Positions 59,701 through 64,000 of a stretch of 64,000 nt of DNA are shown here, piece by piece. The stretch lies in contig CM065653.1 in the NCBI GenBank assembly GCA_033220425.1, forward strand, positions 3,410,001 through 3,474,000, in the 5' to 3' direction. The first letter of the stretch is position 1. Each line of letters begins with the position of its first letter. Source of the stretch: Lepraria neglecta (lineage: Eukaryota; Ascomycota; Lecanoromycetes; Lecanorales; Stereocaulaceae). The translations under genes and the position numbers were made by a program. The notes under the pieces are model-generated. The model did no database searches. It was given only the letters and a program-made list of their open reading frames with translations, and was not told the origin of the DNA.

Positions 59701-62492
59701 CGGTATTACTAGGTACTCGTAGTGGCTATATCTTGTTCGGAAGGCAGTCTTCTATTCTTCGCCTCCTTTCATCCGAATTAGATTATATACGCCTCTAAGA
59801 TCCAGTTTAGTAAATATCTTTGCTTTTCCGAGCCGATCCTATAGCTCTCCTATATTTAGTAATAGATATCTATTCTTGATAGTAATATCGTTCAACTTTC
59901 GATAGTCGATATATAGTCTTAAGCTTCCGTCCTTCTTCGGTACAAAGAGGATCAGGTAACCTACTAGTGATTTAGATTCCTGAATAAATCCCTTTTTGAG
60001 GTTCTCGTTAATATACCCGCGAAGTACTTTAAGTTCCTTTTCTAATAATACGTAAATAGGTCTAAATATTAGTTACTTGCCAGGTTCGAGTTCAATCTTA
60101 TAATCCTATAGCTAGTACTTAGGCAATACTTCTGTATTCGTCTCTTCCTTAAACAAGTACGCCTACTTACTATATTCCCGAGGGATAGAGGGTATATCAG
60201 TTCCTCCCTTATCTCTCACTTTATTATCCCGCTAACCTTTACTAGTAACTATAGAGTCGGACTACCTTTTAGTGCCGTCCTTATACGAAGCTAAGGTAAT
60301 ATATACCTCGACCGGTCTTCGGTTCAACTTCTTATCTACTATTAAACGCTACTAATACGTAGGTATAATCCTAGTAATATTGCCGGATTAATCTATCTTG
60401 AGTACTCCTCGAGCCTAATCGATTATTAGGTTATACTTCTTTAACTAAGGTATTCCTAAAATTATATAATAGGTAGCTATCCTAATAATATTAAAGGTAA
60501 TCTCCTTATAGTAGCGCTGAATTATAATAGGTAACGAAAGTATCTCTTCGTCTACCTTTCCTATTAATAGTATTAACCCGTTAGCCATCTAAAGATTATA
60601 CTAGTATAACTTCTTCCGAGTTAGTATTCTAGTTATCCGTACCAGATCTCGTAAGATAAAATTTCTAGTAGCTCTAGAATCTATCATCATAACGGTCCGC
60701 TATCCGTTAACGATTACTAGTATTTTCACATATGTATCATATTGCGCGGAACACAGATGTTATTTGGGGGTTAATATATTGATCTCCTTATGGCTACCCC
60801 TGCTACGAGGGATTACTCTTTTCCCTATATAGGGAGGAATCCTACAAGTTGTTTCTCGAACTTGTGTTTCTTGTAGTCGTCGTACAAATATATATACTAC
60901 TATTACAGGTAGCACTGGTTTACTTCTAGACTCCAGCGTCTTATTTGGTTTCTATAGTATACTTCTTCCTCGTCTTTCTTGCGTAGGAAGTAGCTTAGTT
61001 ATCGTTTTCTTACTAAGTACTAAGGGTATCTATCGTCCTTATACTTATAGTACTAGTAATTACTACAGGATAATTTTGTCAGAACTCCTAGTTCCTTTCT
61101 ACAGTTAATTCTATAATAGTCGCAACTATTCTCTATATACTATCTCTAGTAGACTTCCTTGTATTTAGGGTAATAGTAGTTATACCTGAAGTCTAAGATA
61201 CTAAAATCGTTCTAGAATTCTCTTAGTCTTTCTTCCTCTGAGTATTCTCTTCTCTCCTTAGATATAGTAGATCCAGGTTCGGGTATTATCGGTAGTCCTT
61301 TTCTTTTGATTATAACTTCCTATTCCGATTCTTCCTCGTCCTAATCCTACTCGGGTTACTTTCCCTAGGCGTTACTGCTATCTCCAATATATAGCTTCCC
61401 TATCTAAGTATTAGCTTTATTCGTGAAGCTATCGTTAGAGAACTCCTCGTCTCCCAAGTTAGATTCTTCTTCTAGTTACTAGCCGTCGACTTCGTTCCAT
61501 ATTAGTAAGATTCTACTAGAATTACTATCCTGGTCCTGTACCTTTTCTAGTACATTTAGCTACTGTCGATATACTATATTTTTCGACTTACAGTCTCTGG
61601 CGAAGTAGCCCGGTTTACTATAGCTATAACACGTAAGTGTTTTCTTTCTACCCCCTTACTACTTCTTGCCCCTAGCTAGCCCTCTAAAGGCCTATTTACC
61701 TTTCTTCTCCGTAAAATCCAGTTCTATTAGCGCTAGTCTATAAGGGTTATATTCTTTATAACCTAGGCGGTAGCTCTTCGATTTAGTAAAAAAGCTTAAG
61801 CGTCCTATCCCGTCGACTCCTCCGTCGTACCTTTTTTCTATAGTCCTTTCGAATAACTTATCATTAATTTTAATTACTTCTTCAATTAGTTTATTAAGGG
61901 TATTAAGGATAATCCCTAACCTTATAAGTTCGTCCTTAATATTGTCCTTTAGACCTCTTCGATATATAGTTATTAATATATTATTATCCCAGTTAGTCTT
62001 CGCTATATACTACTAGAACTAAGTCGAATATTCTAATATAGACTTCTTCTAAGTCAAGTACTAGATAGTTTATATCGCTGTATTAACTTTATTGGACGGT
62101 CTAAATATACGGCGGATTTCGAGTCTGAATATAGCTATACTTTCTATCCACTGCTTAATCTTACCGTCCTTGTTATTATCTTCTATATACTTTTTTAGGA
62201 ATAGATTAACCCATTTTTAGGCTCTCCTACGTAAGTAAGTAATAGCGAAGGTAGGATATCGTTATATAGGTATAAGGTCCCCTTAGAACTTTAGATACAA
62301 TAATACCTAGGATAGCTATCCCTCGAGCTTGTCTCTCTCTCTATAGTATAAGTTAGGCTAGGCTATCTTGATATACCTACTAAGTCCTTCGTTAATAGTA
62401 GGGCGTCTCTATCCGCTTCCTCCTCCTAAGGAGCTTAGGGTAGGTACCCTAGGGTCTCTTAGTATAGTACTTATCCTTAAGGGTACTTAAAG

Positions 62493-63001
62493 TGTTACAA
62501 ACCACATTACGTGCGGTGGTTCTATAGATTGATTCTCAATAGGGATAGAGGTATAACCTGACAAGAGTATAAAGCAGGCTTTAAGTAATACTAAGCGGGT
62601 CTGGTATATGATTAGATGATATATATTCAGTGCCTAGCCTAAGAGATCTATCGTATATAGTAGATAATTGAATAGCAAGTTAAGCACGATGCTCCAAGTA
62701 GTAAGTAGTGCTCCGTATATATAGATATACGAAATCCATGCCAAGCATTCTTGATCGCACTGATCGCACTGATCGCATCTGCGCTCATTGCGACCACTGC
62801 GCTCATCGCTTAATATGCCAAGCCTTCCTAATCGCACTGATCGCACTAATCGCATCTGCGCTCATTACGACCACTGCGCTCATCGCTTAACATGCCAAGC
62901 CTTCAGGGTCTATCCGAGTCGGACACCGACTCGTCGACTCGAACCATGACGGGCGCTACGCTCCATGAGCGCATCCCTGATCATGTTTCCTAATCGTAAC
63001 A
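62493..63001 (-). repeat. 5' LTR of the nested element
   Basis: 509 bases, same length and same 77-base tandem duplication as the partner at 56263. The internal sequence next to it (62492 downwards) matches the internal start of the elements at 43775 and 47382. Confidence 0.88.
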
Positions 63002-64000
63002 ATATAGATATATACGATATTTGTCAGCGTACAAAAGCAAGACGGTATCGCCTATACGGCGAAATATATATATTACTATAGCCAAAGGGTCTATAGAAAG
63101 AAATTACTATGGACTTTATTACCGACTTACCGCCAAGTAAGCGGAGAGGATATATTTATAATACGATTCTCGTAATAGTCGATCGGTATATAAAGATAGT
63201 TAGATACCTCCTAACCCAAAAGACTATTAATACTATTAATCTAGCGGAGCTCTTCTTCGAGGAAATTATCTTTAGATATAGCTACCTAGACGGTATCGTC
63301 TCGGATAGGGGTAGCGTATTTACTAGCGGCTTTTGGGCTGAGATTTGCTATTAAACAAAAATAAAGAGAAATCTTAGTACCGTATTCTACCCCTAAACTA
63401 ATAGCTAGATAGAACGCCAAAATCAAACGCTTAAGTACTATCTGCGTACCTACTACGATAAGTAGTAGGGTAACTAGGTAGGTCTCCTACCGCTAGCCGA
63501 GTTCGTCTATTACTAAGCTCAATAAACGAGCTCCGGGAGAAGTTCGTTTTACTTAATATATAGCTATAAGCTAGAGCTTAAAATATACGCCGAGGATAAT
63601 ACTAGAGAGGAAGAGGTACCCGTAGTAAAGGATTATATAAAGTAACTTTATTAAATACGAGATACGCTTATAGAACTCTAGGTAACCGTACGGGAATCGC
63701 AGGCTAAATACTATAATTAATATTATAAGCTACGCGTTCTTAATAAAGGGGATTTAGTATTACTATTAACTAAAAATTTAAAGTTGAAAAGACCGAGTAA
63801 GAAGATATCCTATAAGTAGATTAGGCTATTTTATATAGACGAGCCTATTAGGAAGTAAGTATACCGCCTTATAATCCCTATAGGATATTTAATTTATCCT
63901 ATCTTTTATATCTCTCTTCTAGAGCTATATAAACGCAGGCTAAACGACGAGTCGATTCCTGAATTTTAACTCCTAGAACTTATTAATAACTAAGAAGAAT

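Larger units (their letters stand above)
56263..63001 (-). mobile_element. nested fossil Ty3/gypsy element, structurally complete, broken coding
   Basis: 6,739 bases with both LTRs and a 5-base target duplication (ATATA at 56258-56262 and 63002-63006), inserted in the integrase region of the enclosing element. Coding is on the minus strand: gag about 62.4-61.5 kb, protease about 60.75-60.4 kb, reverse transcriptase about 60.2-59.3 kb, RNase H about 59.3-58.8 kb, integrase about 58.7-57.6 kb. A purine-rich tract (CTAGGAGAGGGAGCTAA on the coding strand) touches the 3' LTR. Coding is broken throughout with the pattern of RIP, so LTR divergence cannot be used as a simple clock. It is the youngest visible insertion at this site. 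Confidence 0.88.
51926..64000 (+). mobile_element. fossil Ty3/gypsy element of a second family, runs off the right edge
   Basis: Starts at about 51926 (TGGAAAGCTTGGC), just after the third copy above breaks off. Parts in order: leader and probable LTR (to about 52.2 kb; its end cannot be fixed because the partner LTR is outside), gag (about 52.3-53.5 kb) with a zinc knuckle of CCHC spacing (CYNCGERGHIRPNC, 53381-53422), protease (about 53.6-53.95 kb), reverse transcriptase (about 54.2-54.9 kb, YLDN-type active site at 54.68 kb), RNase H (about 55.0-55.5 kb), and integrase split by the nested element at 56263-63001 (zinc-binding part before, catalytic core from about 63.1 kb after). Broken in many places. 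Gag is GC-richer and less altered than pol. Confidence 0.8.

Overview
The window looks like a chromosomal segment of a filamentous ascomycete (Pezizomycotina). Genes carry short GT-AG introns of about 48-90 bases with CTAAC or CTGAC branch sites. Gene content is typically fungal: WSC cell-wall sensor, ATG33, ATG3, PARP, CSN6, HET domain, serine carboxypeptidase. The last third is a block of AT-rich, TA-rich retroelement fossils whose copies differ by C/T and G/A changes, as left by repeat-induced point mutation (RIP). I cannot fix the class; Leotiomycetes is possible but is only a guess. I saw no tRNA, rRNA or CRISPR array.

Layout. 1-30 kb is an ordinary euchromatic gene region: a DUF3445 protein running off the left edge (-), a WSC-domain membrane protein (-), a cyclin L-like protein (+), a disordered coiled-coil protein (+), a small secreted candidate (+), a tandem pair of unrecognised, partly decayed genes (13.0-14.9 kb), a peroxisomal 2,4-dienoyl-CoA reductase ending in SKL (-) that shares a promoter region with ATG33 (+), an MFS transporter (-), a SYLF-domain protein (+), a ten-exon PARP (+), a GPI-type serine carboxypeptidase (+) and CSN6 (-). 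30-37 kb is an accessory patch: a decayed HET-domain gene, more than 2.5 kb with no clear gene, and an AAL-type fucose lectin gene with one unexplained frame change. 37-42 kb returns to conserved genes: ATG3 (-, with a one-base frame disagreement in a C tract), an alpha/beta hydrolase (+) and ALG5 (-, probably with a GC-AG intron).

42-64 kb is a nested pile of broken Ty3/gypsy LTR elements of at least two families plus an unclassified repeat (R). The clearest is a 6,739-base element (56,263-63,001) with two 509-base LTRs and a 5-base target duplication, sitting inside the integrase part of another Ty3/gypsy element that runs off the right edge. That host element itself appears to sit in a third, older copy. 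The boundary between genes and fossils is sharp: the R repeat starts about 125 bases upstream of the ALG5 start codon.

Working together: two autophagy genes (ATG33 for mitophagy, ATG3 for Atg8 lipidation) lie about 20 kb apart but not as a cluster; dienoyl-CoA reductase works in peroxisomal beta-oxidation; ALG5 feeds N-glycan assembly. Nothing resembles a biosynthetic cluster. I did not find a convincing new biological system. The best leads are the unrecognised tandem gene pair, the peptide conserved in the R repeat, and the LTR length variants made by a 77-base internal tandem repeat.
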